Assembly (NCBI GenBank): GCA_951213105.1
Contig: OX578145.1
Location: forward strand, 11,414,707-11,478,706
Length of the DNA: 64,000 nt
From: Amaurobius ferox
Lineage: Eukaryota; Arthropoda; Arachnida; Araneae; Amaurobiidae
Direction of reading: 5' to 3'
The position numbers and the translations under genes are program-made. The notes under the pieces are model-generated. The model was not told where the DNA came from. It worked only from the letters and a program-made list of their open reading frames with translations, and searched no databases. Shown one piece after another: positions 1-11,919 of this stretch (position 1 is its first letter; the number at the start of each line of letters is the position of its first letter).

Positions 1-1980
1 AGACCTAAATCATCATTTTCCAGACACGTGGATGGTAATTAATAATATTGCACTTTAAGGCAAATATAATAACATTTTTTTCTGTTTCTGCCAGATCAAA
101 TCTCTGAATTCTGGCAGTTCCTAATTTTCCAACTTCACACGAATTAGCACGACTGTAATGCTGTCGATTTGGTTCAACCTACGTTTGTTCGCAGTCGGTT
201 TCAGTCATGAATACGAATAAAACTAAATGTCGCGAAAAATTAACTGATGTTCACCGGAATAATTTAATCTCCTTGGTTATTCAAAATTAAACCCAAACGT
301 ACAGGAAATTGTAAAAACAATCAAATTCGAAAGCATGTGTTATTGATTGTTGTGTACTTTAAGAACGATATAATGATAATAAGTCTTAGGTAACTCAACA
401 TAATTGTGTTTTTATTTTAAAAAAGTCTTAATTAGTTTGGAAAAAGTAGCTTGAATAGTACGCTCAGGATAGCAATCTAAAGATAACACATGCCATAAAA
501 AGTTTAGCCACCGATGCATTAGATAATGAACTGCAATATTGTCATTGGTCTTTTTTTTTGTCCATCTTGTTTGATTGACGATAACATTTCCTAACTTTTT
601 AAATTCTCCACTAGAGGCGCTGCAATCCCAACGTGTACACTCATGGATGTTTTCATATAAAATTATAGAGGTGCATAGTGACATTTCTGGAAACTCTGTA
701 TACCGTTATAAATAAATTTAAATTTTATTAAACGAAATAACGTATAAAATGGGGTTTATATGAAATGGTATCCAATTCGTAGTTGTAATACAATTATCTT
801 TTCATCGGGCGACTTAAAGCATTTTACAATGGAGCCAAATCGAATAAAATGAAACATGTATCTCAAGAACAGTTTGTACTAGTGTAATGAAGTCAGTTTT
901 GTTAGTTTCGTTCTCGAAAATAAAATAACGAAATAAACGAAATAACGATTAAACGAAATATTAAAGATGCATTTAATGTTTACATTTAAGCATATTAAGA
1001 GTCTTTTATTAAACATTTTGCCGAAAAATGTCGAAATTTATATGAAAAATAATTCGAAAGTAATCATAATCTGAAGTCATTTAAGTAATTTTCCATAGAA
1101 AGATATTTTGTTTGTTCTTCCTACAATACATGAAATCGAAAATTGGAATTCGATTTTTTAACGTTCACATTCTGGGTACTCTAGAACAGGATTCGGCTAT
1201 TTTTAATCCATTCTAATCACTTTTATGCTTTCGTCAAGAAAGTTTGTGTAAATTTTTCTTTTTACAAAGAGAAGTTTTATTTATTGTAATAATAAAAAAC
1301 GTCTTTCATTCGTTCTTTCGTTCGATGGCGATGTAGAAGAAAATATAAGCTACCTACAGCTACGAAATTTAGTACAAGGATAGTTTCAGTCAGGTCAACT
1401 TCCGAGATATCTCGAATTAATTTCATTTTTTAATTTGAATTACTTTTTAGTGTTTTTATGTTGAAGCTCAATTGTGAGAAATTTTCATACATGTGGATTC
1501 TTTATCGATCGAAAATACTATCACAGAGTGTCCATATTATCACCATCGGAATGATCGAAGAACGCTCTTTCTAACGAAATTTCAACGGAATCCATCGAAT
1601 AATAAGTTACTTTCTAAAATAGTTATCTTATTTGCCTCCAAAAATATGTGTTTTTGGCAACTTTTTATTTACATTCGTCCATCCGCCAATTGCAGTTTCG
1701 CACAAGTATAATTATTTGCACGAATATTCAGTGCTATCTTCGTAATTTAGTGAAATTAATTACTGTATCTCTGATTTTTTATGAACTTCCAAATGCATGG
1801 ATAAAAGTTGCTATTTCCATTCGAAGTTTTCTCCCGTGTTCATAATGTCACAACTGGGAACATGTCCGTTACTATGGAAACTTTAAGGGGGTATAGTACT
1901 CAAATTGCTGAAATCTGTAATTTTGAAGTTATAGTTGAAATTTTTTGTATTCAGGTAGATTTTAAGTATAGTAAACAAGT
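1..1980. other. AT-rich sequence, nothing recognised
   Basis: Only short chance open frames without coding character are present; I recognise no element ends or gene. Confidence 0.5.
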
Positions 1981-1981
1981 G

Positions 1982-2014
1982 TGACGTCAGTCCACGCTGC
2001 TTGGAGTGACGTCA
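1982..2014. promoter_or_regulatory. Pair of palindromic CRE-type sites
   Basis: TGACGTCA occurs at 1982-1989 and again at 2007-2014, 25 bases apart, at the edge of a locally GC-richer block (about 1980-2420). The octamer is the consensus site for CREB/ATF bZIP factors, which often control neuropeptide genes. A TATA-like ctataaa follows near 2256. No transcript or first exon could be assigned, and the octamer recurs elsewhere in the window (18259-18266), so a promoter role is speculative. Confidence 0.25.
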
Positions 2015-2021
2015 CAAATGT

Positions 2022-2085
2022 CCCAAAGCTGTTTTGTGAACGGTTTGCTGCCCCAAAGCTGTTTTGCGAACTGTTTTCTGTCCCA
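2022..2085. repeat. Short tandem repeat, 30-bp unit
   Basis: Two and a half imperfect copies of a unit beginning cccaaagctgttttg follow one another directly after the CRE pair. Confidence 0.7.
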
Positions 2086-2419
2086 AATTACTGTCGTGTA
2101 ATAGGGACTTAACGTACGACTACATCGCTGAAAGTTGGGACCGTTGATGGAATTCTTCTTTTAAAGTGCTCTAGAGTCCGAAGTCGGAACCCCCGTTTCA
2201 GCTGTGAAAGTCTAGGCTTCTGAAAACATAAAGCTGAGTGTTGCTCCTTCTCTGAGACTATAAACCGGGTTCCTTTTGACGCGTTGAAACATTAAATTTG
2301 GGTTGAGGAATTCAAATTGGCCTGCTTGGATGCTGGTTGAGATCAGCAGCCGGCGATTACATTTCTTCGAATGAGAAAACTTCGATTTGAGATCAACTCC
2401 CGACATAAAGGAAAACTAA

Positions 2420-3525
2420 CTCGGCTTTGAAAAATGAATGAAATCTCTTCTTCGTCCTCAATGTTTTCTGCTCCCCTGTTTCCTGATGAAGAATAAAAAT
2501 GGCGGTCATTGTTCTTTGAATTTTTCTAGTTCCGGATACTTCGTCTAAATTGCCTCATCTAAATTATGTGTCCGTACTGCTTTTATTTCCAGTGGCCAGG
2601 AGGCGTGTTTTTTTTAATCTAAGTCGAAAATGATCGCAATATATTGCTGTCTTAAAGTAGTTTGGAGAGCAAAGCTTTGGTGTACACGTCCTCGCTTTCT
2701 TTTCACGTGTATGATTTCTCTTTTAATTGGTAATTGTGATTCCGGAGAATTATGACTCCCATAACAATCACGCAGTTTCTCTCCCCCCCCCCCTCCAAAC
2801 AGGGATAAGTGTTTTAGTTTCAGAAAAATAAAGATGCAATGATATTTAATAGTTTAATTGATTTATACGTGATCAGAATAATATTTGATAGTCTTGTTAA
2901 TTTCGAGTACATGCTCTAATAATGTTTAATAGTTGTGCTATTTTTGATAAATATTACAGATAGAGCTCAGGGCTCGCATTTTAGGGTCGTTACTGGATTG
3001 TAAAGAAAAAATATTGATTTTAGAATGGAATCTGAACTACAAGTTTTGCCAATGTTATGTCAAGATAAAACCATATCTTTGGTCCACTGTTCCTCTCACA
3101 ACCTATGTTCATACCTGTTAGTATTTACATTCAAATTTACTTTAACGGGTGCATTGGTATTTTTTCTTAATGAAGATCCCCGAGTCAATTGTGATGACTA
3201 CAGTAACAACTTTAGAAAAGCAAATTTTAGTTTACTTTTTACTCTTTAGTTTACTTTATCTCTTGTTGACTGGAATTTTGAGCAATTTTACGGACATTAA
3301 TGCTGTTGTTGAAACACTTTTATATTTAGTTTTATGACATTTTACAAAAAATTGAAAAAAATAGGTATTCGACTTAGTTTACTAAAAAAATCATCTATAA
3401 TATGGAATTAAAGAATAAGTACTTGAGAAAGTTTTGAAGATTAAATCGCATTGATAACTTGGTTCGTTATAGATCTTTTAGAAAAAAATTCTGTTGGATA
3501 TTGATGATACATACAAGAAATATAT
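2420..3525. other. AT-rich sequence, nothing recognised
   Basis: It holds a poly-C run (2784-2795) and short unsupported open frames. No exon with good splice sites was found. Confidence 0.45.
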
Positions 3526-4146
3526 TGTTGCGAACGTTTAATATTCGCTCACTGGCGTCCTCCGTCATGTCTTTCGTCTCTATCGCAGACCAAACGGTGC
3601 CATCGGAGTGTTTCTCCAGAAGACAGCGGTACGAACATTCTTTCCTTGGCGTCATTCTATGGTTGCTAACAATTCAAGTCAGAAGAATGATTGCCAAATT
3701 TGGCGACTTGTCGTCAATTTGGCGACATTTGGAGACTTCCGGGATGTTCCAGAAACTTCACGAAATAACGATTATTCCAGGAGATATTAGATAATTCTGG
3801 AAATTTCTACAGATATTTCCAGAAGTTTCTAGAGTTTTGCAGAGACTATAAAAAGGACTCATCCCTCCGTTGGAGTTCAGTTGACACTATACGAGCTACT
3901 GTGAACTATGACTTTTGTCAATGTTTTGAGGATAGTAGCGGTTGTTTTGTGAAATTATTTTCACCAGTATTTTGAGAATATTATCGCTTATTCTGCGAAA
4001 CGAGTGGATCATTTAAGTGTTGTTTGATTGCATATTGTTCCTGTTTACTTTGTGCTTGTGAAATAAACGTAAGTTATCCAGAAACTTGGACTCGTTCTTC
4101 TATCCTGCGTGTACACCCACGATTCTTGAGAATACTTTTCGTAACA
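3526..4146 (+). mobile_element. Solo LTR, copy 1
   Basis: The 621-bp unit begins TGTTGCGAACG and ends CGTAACA, the TG...CA ends of a long terminal repeat, and the two ends are imperfect inverted repeats. It is flanked on both sides by ATAT (3522-3525 and 4147-4150), a 4-bp target duplication. A TATA box (tataaaaa, about 3847) and a poly(A) signal AATAAA (4062-4067) lie in the order expected of U3 and R on the + strand. No gag-pol region adjoins it, so it is the product of LTR-LTR recombination. Two further copies are at 32345-32873 and 36760-37401. The 4-bp duplication suits Ty3/Gypsy or BEL/Pao; I cannot tell which. Confidence 0.88.
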
Positions 4147-4811
4147 ATATTGATCACGTTGAAAAATCTGAGTCTGATCCTGAGTCCTTTTGGTCTTATA
4201 GCCTCAAAAGAAATTCTGTCGGTGATTCTGATTATTTAATGTAACTTGATATTGAATTAAACACTAGTTATGAAATTGCTGAAGTATTTGAAGTTTATTT
4301 TCCATCTAATCATATTTGGTTTTTTAATCAATGCAATCTGAATAAGGAATGCAATTTTCTTTTAAAATTCAGTTAACTTGATCAGAATCGGTGTTATATC
4401 TTATCAAAATGTTGAAATAGCAATAAAAAGTCTGAAGGGTTTGCGTTTTGTGCGGTTGTATCTTGCCCCATTTTACGCTGTTAATGTTAATATTGATTTA
4501 TTCTTTAGTGATTCTTTTTAACTTGTCTATCAATTCCATGGTTCTCACTGAAATTTGGAAGTTATATAATAAAAAAAAAATTGACATTAAGAAAAGAGAA
4601 TAAACTTAGCATAAAAATTATAGATCTATTGCCTTTATCTTTGTTTTTACACAATTTTTTAATTTATAATATGTCAGAAAATATTTCAATAAAATCTGAA
4701 TTATATTTCAACTAGCATGCTTTTGTTGAAAAGCGTTCTACTTAGTAATCTTATCTGTAGTAATCTTATCTGCTTTAATTCAGATATTGAGCTCTTGAGA
4801 TAAATAAATAG

Positions 4812-4988
4812 TTAGATGTTATTTATACGGATTTTGCAAAGGCTTTTAACAGAGTTGACTTTGATATGTTGATGTTTCAACTAAATAAAATTACTTTTAG
4901 TCAGAAATTAATAGGTTGGTCATATACTTATTTAACTGGAAGTTTATTATTTGCAAATGGAAAATGTGTTTATTCAAAAGAACACTGA
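4812..4988 (+). pseudogene. LINE reverse transcriptase fragment
   Basis: A 58-residue open segment, ended by TGA, reads DVIYTDFAKAFNRVDFDML and then GWSYTYLTGS. The [YT]DFAKAFDRVDH-type block with the following W..SYLTGR-like block is the catalytic A motif region and its neighbour in non-LTR retrotransposon reverse transcriptases (jockey/CR1-like and related clades). The YxDD block is absent, and the sequence after the stop has no RT similarity, so this is a truncated relic. It has no start or tail. Confidence 0.8.
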
Positions 4989-5598
4989 TAGACACTCCCA
5001 TAACAGATACTAGCATTCATGGACCCGTTTCGCGAACAATTTTTGCGAACTTTAATGGGAACTGGCAATTTCAGTCCTTTCACATGGTTGGCATAAGATG
5101 CATTTACAATTTAGTTCAGGTCACACGAAGCTACAAAGACAAAATTCATAAACACAAAACCTGCATATAAGGGTATACAGGTATCGGAATGAAAAACGCA
5201 GGCATTTTTTGATAAAACAGCAAGTTTCATTCTTAAACTGTAGAACTCATAAAATAAACTCCATTAACGTAATTTACAATAATAAATCAGAAAGTACATG
5301 GTCCAACCTTCCTACCGTCGTCTGCATCCACACACGCCACGATAAACTTACCAACTCATGCTTCGCACTCATTGCTTGATCTTTTAACTTTAAAACTGAT
5401 TCGCTTCGAAGAAATTTCATTTCGCCAAGATTTTAATTTAATTTTAATTATATTCAAATTTTACACTTTGCTGGAATTCAATTTTTTGATTTCCTCCTCA
5501 AATCCAGTTTTGAGAGAACCAAAGCGAAGTGGTTTGCAACACACACCCAGTCGATCTATTCCTTTTAAATTATTTTTAGTATTTAGAACATTTATTAT

Positions 5599-6562
5599 TA
5601 CTTTCCTTATATACATAATGTATAAGGAAAGTATTGTGACGGGGTCGAAAATTCGAATTCGAGTTTTCGACGGGAGAGCACGTTTCAAGCATCCCTGATC
5701 ACGAATCAAACATTTTTGAAGTGATGTCTGTGTGTGTGTGTGTGTGTGAGTGAAAGTATGTGTGTGTGTGTGTGTGTGAAAGTATATGTGTGTGTGTGAA
5801 AGTATGTGTGTGTGTGTGTCAGTGAGACTGTGGAGACGATAACTGACGAACGAATGGACCGATTCAAACGAAATTTGGTACAAAAATCTCAATCCGTAAA
5901 CACTGGAAGCCTATTGTTTTTATTCGCAATCGAATGTTCAGAACCCCCTAAATTTTCGAGTGAAATTTTGAAAAAATCGTCAAAAAATCAAAACCGCTAA
6001 TAAAGTTATGCAAATAGAGGTTTCTTATGTAATTTTTCATAAGGAAACGATTGACATAACTTTTAGAACTCTAACATGAACTGTTCTCGAGATATTGCAC
6101 ATTTTTCAAACAAATTATCAAAACTTATATAAAATAAAAATAAAAAATATTTCCTATTGAGAAACATGTACACTTTTCAGATGTAATACCATGCGATAAA
6201 TTTGGTGACATTCTCGTGGATCTACCTCGTTCCATTCATGAAAAAATATACTTTGTGTAGTACTTTTGTATTTGAACGCCAATAGTCATTTATCCGCTGT
6301 AAGAATAACTTATTTCTCCGTCCATAACGCTTGGCGAGATTTTGGCGATGAATTTGGTGGAATGTCGCCAACTTGGCGACATTTTTAATTGTTGCCAAAT
6401 TAACAAAAATCTCGCCAAATTGATACAAATGGCGCTAAATCAATGAAAATGACGACTAATTGAAGAAAATTCAATATCTACTATAAGAATAACATTTTTT
6501 AACTGTAAAAGCAGTAAATTCATTGCATTATATAAGGAAAGTCATGTGTTGCCCACATCAGA
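5599..6562 (-). mobile_element. R1 element copy A, full length (Helentron/DINE-like, inferred)
   Basis: On the minus strand it starts TCTGATGTGGGC after a run of A and ends in a near-perfect hairpin (stem actttccttat/ataaggaaagt, about 5600-5631). The stem sequence actttccttatata recurs inverted about 25 bases inside the 5' end (subterminal inverted repeat). Near the 3' end is a GT/AC microsatellite (5725-5819), and between lie several TTGGCGA/TCGCCAA repeats (6330-6455). TC start, asymmetric subterminal repeats, internal repeats, microsatellite and 3' stem-loop are the features of HINE/DINE-1 elements, which depend on Helentrons. There is no coding capacity. The family assignment is my inference; the repeat copies themselves are visible. 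Confidence 0.72.
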
Positions 6563-7770
6563 TTTTTTTAATAGCGTCTAATTTAAATTTATGAAATGAC
6601 ATAATATTCGAGTTGACATCTTTTTTACACGACTGTGAAAGTTGTTTTATATCAAGCTTACTTTCATAGCGTGTGAACCAGCTTGCAAAATATACACAAC
6701 AAATATTTCTAACAGTTAAGAAATTAAAGTATATAAAAAAATATTTCAACACTTTCTACTAACGATTTTTTAAGGACTGGTTTAAAAATTTGCTATCAGG
6801 CAGCGGATGATTTTTCCAATATACTAGGAATAATTTATGTGTTTGCCAGTTTCGTAAACAAACTATAATTACTATTTTAAATGAAAATAATTATTACAAA
6901 AGTAAATAATAATATTCTCGTAGATATTGTAGTCATTTCATAGATATATAAAATACTTAATTTATATGACTTTTACCTAGTTCATAGCAAAATGGCATTG
7001 AAATTAACTCAATTTTACTTGCAATAAAATTAAAAAATTTTCAGGATTTCGTAACAGTTTTGATCTGTAATAATGTTTGAAAAATTGTTATAGTTTAAAG
7101 ACACACGTACTAGCGGCTAAGGTAGAAAAATAAGTGATTATGGAGACAACACCCATTTAATATCATATTTTCTAATTTTAATCTCATTTTATAGCCTACT
7201 AAATACTAAAATATAATACCAATTATTTTATCGGACTTTCATTTTATCGTGAAATATTTAAAAAAAATATTAAAACCATAAAAGAAATTCAAACTGTTGC
7301 TTGTAAGATAAACACTTATAGAACTTCCTTGATGAGAGCAAGCCTGTTTTAGCTAGACTCACTAAAGCTATTGTTTTGATGCTTACTTTGGAATGTTAAA
7401 TACGTTTATCCCGAAACATGGTTTATGTCTTTCGTGCATGATATGTTGTGAACAAATTGCTAAAATCGCCTGAAACTTTATGAGAAGAAGAATGACATAA
7501 TATGCATTGATTGATCTCGTACCTTTGCTTTAGAAAAATGTTGTCACTTATATTGTTAAAAGAGCAAAGCTCAAAACGGGTTCTTTTTATACAATTACCT
7601 AAAACAACCACTTCAAATGGATATATGAAAAACCTTAATTTACTTTTCTTGTATAGTATGAAGTATACATATACATACCTAACAAATTTTTAAAATGCCC
7701 GCCTCCCTTGTTTTCTGTGGATTTCTTTTCAAATTATTTGTTTTTCGTTTTTTCCCGTGCTCTATGTTTT
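6563..7770. other. AT-rich sequence between R1 copies
   Basis: No gene or element recognised. Confidence 0.5.
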
Positions 7771-8388
7771 TACTTTCCTTATATACATAATGTATAAGGA
7801 AAGTATTGTGACGGGGTCGAAAATTAGCATTCGAGTTTTCGACGGGAGAGCACGTTTCAAGCATCCCTGATCACGAATCGAACATTTTTGAAGTGATGTG
7901 TGTGTGTGTGTGTGTGTGTGTGTCAAAAAATCCCACAAATTAAAAAAAATATCAACTGTTAAGAAACATGTTCACTTTTCATATGTAATATCATGCGATA
8001 AATTTGGTGACACCATTCTCGTGGATCTAGCTCGTTCCATTCAAGAGAAAAGATACTTTGAGTAATACTTTTGTATTTGAACGTCAATAGTCATTTATCC
8101 GCTGTAAGAATAACTTATTTCTCTGTCCATAACACTTGGCGAGATTTTGACGACAAATTTAGCGGAATGTCGCCAACTTGGCGACATTTTTAAATTTTGT
8201 CAAATTAACGAAAAAGTCGCCAAATGGATAAAAATGACGCTAAATCAATGAAAATGGCGACTAATTGAAGAAAATTCAATATCTTGGAAAGAATATAAAT
8301 ATCTACTATAAGAATAACTTTTTTTTAACTGTAAAAGTAGTAAATTCATTGCATTATATAAGGAAAGTCATGTGCTACCCACATCAGA
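7771..8388 (-). mobile_element. R1 element copy B, internally deleted
   Basis: Both ends match copy A, but about 350 bases between the microsatellite (7897-7922) and the iteron region are missing; the sequence jumps from gtgtgt to caaaaaatcccac. The TCGCCAA/TTGGCGA cluster (8131-8265) is kept. Confidence 0.75.
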
Positions 8389-9857
8389 TTTTTATATACA
8401 CATTTATACAAATCTTAGCTGATGTGTTTTTGCCTCTAGGCTCACTTTTATATGCAAATTTTAATTTTGGTTATTTGGCTTTGTATAAATTTTCCTATAT
8501 AATGGTACTCCTCCGGATGCTTTTTGACGGCCGAAAGTGTTAAACACTTTTATCTTGTGCTTTTACGTCCTAAATTGGGAAAATAAAACGTTTATATTTC
8601 AATGTTTTTATCTATTTAACCATGAACGTGTCGCCTTTTTATTTCATTTTATTTTCCACATCATCGTATATATCCAACGTTTCGAGGGGAGCGGTTATAA
8701 ATGGGTTGTACATTGTGCCATATTGCGACAAAGGTTGCTCTAAAGGTAGATAGTTTCACATAAAATAGCCCTTTCAGTTCCGATCAATATTAATAGCCTA
8801 TTTCTATTCATTGGCGATAATCTTATAAAATTTTATTTTAAAGGTTCAATACGTTAGAAAGATACCGTATTTTTGCAATTGCTTGAAACCATTTTTCCTG
8901 TGCTTTTACTTTTCGGAAGAAAAAAATTACCTTCTCATATTTTAAGCCGATCATTATTGCCTAATTGTTGTTTGTTATTGCCAATTGCTATTGAAGCCCG
9001 GGTATGTTAACACAGGACCTTGGAAAATAAATCTTGTGAAATCTTGTGTTTTGAGATAATTCGAGAATTGAGGCCCGAACTAACGTTGTCCTGTGTTCTG
9101 GATTTTCCTATAGAAGCTATTTGAAACTGCATCAAAAGTTAGCTTGTGTTAGAAATTTCTCATATGCGGTGTTCTGTGAACATGTCAGTGTTTTGAGAAT
9201 AAATATCATTTCGCTGTTTATGAACGCTTTGACATTTTATTTGCAGTTTCATTAGTTTAAGATTTTGCCACATAGTTAGAAAGATACCATTTTGTACTTA
9301 ATTTCCGTTAATCCGCATTTCTGCTTTGAATACAGCCAAAGTGGAGTTAATCCAGATCTCTAACTTGTTCTAGCAAAGTGAAACAGCACTAGCCAATCCA
9401 GTGGATGTGACTTAATCATATGGACAAAGAATACACATCGGCACCTCCCAAACTTTCTGCCATATTCGAAACATGCAAATCAATCGAAAGTTTGATGTCC
9501 AATTTTCAATAATTTTTGTAGTAATTTGAATATTCATCAAAAGTTATGCGTAAAAACAAATTTGGGGTTTTAACCATTTCTTGCATATACGAATTTTTGC
9601 CATCTTCTTTTGCGAAAATAATTTCCTATGTGTGCGGAGTGACAAGATTGGATTTAAGTTTAGTGAAACGCTTGCTGCATGAATAATTCATATTTCACAG
9701 GATGGCAACCAAATGAATAAGCCGATGTCCGCTGTTCAATTTGGAATGTCAATAACGGAGTAAAGTTGTCATTGTGTCTGACATACAAGAGACAAAAGAA
9801 AAAACTTATCACTGGATTTCCGTGTAGATTAGATGTTTCTCAATCAAATTAAAATAT
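8389..9857. other. AT-rich sequence, nothing recognised
   Basis: The piece around 8990-9240 has short internal similarities (cttgtgttttgagat) but no defined ends. No gene is visible. Confidence 0.4.
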
Positions 9858-10826
9858 AAACAAGAAAGATCAATTATGCATAAAGTATTGATTATGAAAC
9901 ACTTTTTAACTACAATTTTATTTAAACATCTCTAAAATGCGATACATTAAAGGGCAATATTTTTTATATATATCACAGAACTACAATAATTCATTTTGCT
10001 TGCAAACTTAAAACTTCATCGCAAAAAATGAACTTTATTCAAATGACGTCATTGAAATATAAATCATCTGGCTTTCTACGTAAAAGGAGTGAATACTTCA
10101 TTCATACACTGTTATTCCAGATTCCAGAGTTAAATAATTTTGCGTGAGAAAAAATTAGCAATTCTTATACAACTCATCTTACAACCACTCATTTACATTC
10201 TGCAACCATTAAAATTAGGCTTCGTTGTAGAAATAATAAAAGTTTGATGATCATTGACCGTTTGATGACTCAAAACTATTGTAATTGCGTTGGCGCAGAA
10301 TATAGATACATCGGAAATACCCAAACATAAAGCTGTTTTAGGGCTGATGCAACACTCAATATAAATTTAAAAGAACTTTAAACATCTCGATTTTTAATCT
10401 GGGAAAGAAGATGGATGCTATATTTCATTTTGAAGTGGGTCACGTGATCTCTTCATATTATATGGGTGTAATTATTACTTAAATGTTTATTTAAAAAACT
10501 ACCGAACATATTTTGCTGAATTTTTTTTTATATATTTTATGGAATAATTTGAATATTTTGTAAATTTTAGCTTTGCTTAAAAAATGTTTGAAAAATTAGG
10601 TCCCATAGGGTTCATTGTACTTCACTTTTACAACTCGGGTTCAATCCAAAACTAATTGGATGATATTATTCGTTTACATTGCCATAGGTCCCACAGATCA
10701 TCGCAATAATATACTAAAATTTAATTTTGATATAAAGTCATTTTCACGACAGTTATCACGCAAACGGACAGACAGACAGATTGAGAAAGTCATAAACACT
10801 TTCAACTATGTTGTAAAATGTTGAAA
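9858..10826 (+). mobile_element. R2 element, full-length copy 1 (Helentron-like, inferred)
   Basis: This copy begins near TCAATTATGC, with aacactttttaact close to the 5' end, and ends with aacactttcaactatgttg, a short hairpin (caactatgttg). A gacagacagacag microsatellite precedes the 3' end. The same sequence, at roughly 80 percent identity by eye, recurs at 25092-26068 in this orientation and reversed at 28118-29041 and 58309-59613, with fragments at 22860-23125 and 43893-44110. It has no coding capacity. Its layout parallels R1, which is why I group both with DINE-like elements. Confidence 0.7.
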
Positions 10827-11139
10827 AGATATTGATTTAGAAGAATTTTATTATTTAGAAGAATTTCAAATATATGGATTTAGAAGACTTTTATTATATT
10901 TAATCAATTTAAATTGACCCTTGTCTTAAATACGTTTGCCTTTGATTAATGTTACCAAATTGGGCTAAGTATTTAGTCCGTTACTTGTTTTGCTCTTACT
11001 TATTTATATGTGACTGAGTTTTTGTGTTGTGATGCTATGGAAACTATGTATATATGTAGAAATGGGGTTTTTAATTCCTTTCAACGTGAGAATTGGTTCT
11101 CTCTTACGACATGTTTTCATTTTATATATATATATCTAT

Positions 11140-11884
11140 ATATATTAAAAAAAAGTAGCTGAAGACGCCGTCGCCGTTTGACACATTTCTCGATTCTCGA
11201 GATTCTTTACTTTGTACTGCAAAAACTATTGCATATAAAACTATAAAATGTTGTACACTGGTAGAAAAAACTTTAGGAAATACGCTGAAATGAACCGTTT
11301 TTTGATATATATTGTAGCTTAAGAAATATTGAATGTCAAAATCAAAGACAAAATATTTGAACTGCGAGTTCGCGTCCTGGATAGACTAACAATAGTAAGA
11401 CCACAAATTTTTGAAGACAGGTACCTCCATGGGTGAATTTTTCAGGACGAAGCCCCTTTTTTAATTTCGATGTAGTTTTGAGATATTTTACTTTTTAAAC
11501 ACTCCTGAAGTGAACTTTTTTTTTCATATCGGCACGTCTAGCGATTCTAGCACGTCTCGTACCGTAAAAGCTATAGTATAGAAAAATATAAAATTTTGTA
11601 CATTTACAGAAAAGTAACAGGATTATATGATGAAATAAATCGTTTATCTATTTAAAACTTTAGTTTAGCATGAAATAGTTTGCGAAGCGAGCTCAAGATC
11701 AAGGAATTCAGTTTTTGGATTCTCTGTGTTGAGAAAAATTCCCGCTTTTCCCTCCTGCGGAAAATAGGCAGGGATAGAGAAGAGATTTTTGAAAGTAGAA
11801 TTTTTAGGAAAGATAGAGATGAAGCGAACTCTGCGAACACAGCGAGTAGGAAGCAAAGCGGAGTGAGCTGGGGCAGAGCCCCCT

Positions 11885-11885
<1 letters not shown>
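11140..11885. repeat. Imperfect internal duplication and LINE-tail-like segment
   Basis: The stretch 11175-11300 (ctcgagattctttac...aactataaaatgttgtac) resembles 11535-11650 (cgtctcgtaccgtaaaagc...aaaattttgtac). The end, gagctggggcagagccccctggc followed directly by (TA)n, looks like the 3' end of a retroposon with a TA tail, but no reverse transcriptase remains. Confidence 0.4.

Positions 11886-11916
<31 letters not shown>

Positions 11917-11919
<3 letters not shown>

Noticed and set aside
5461..5892. 143-codon minus-strand frame with His/Thr repeats
   Set aside because: It is the translation of the AC microsatellite inside an R1 element.
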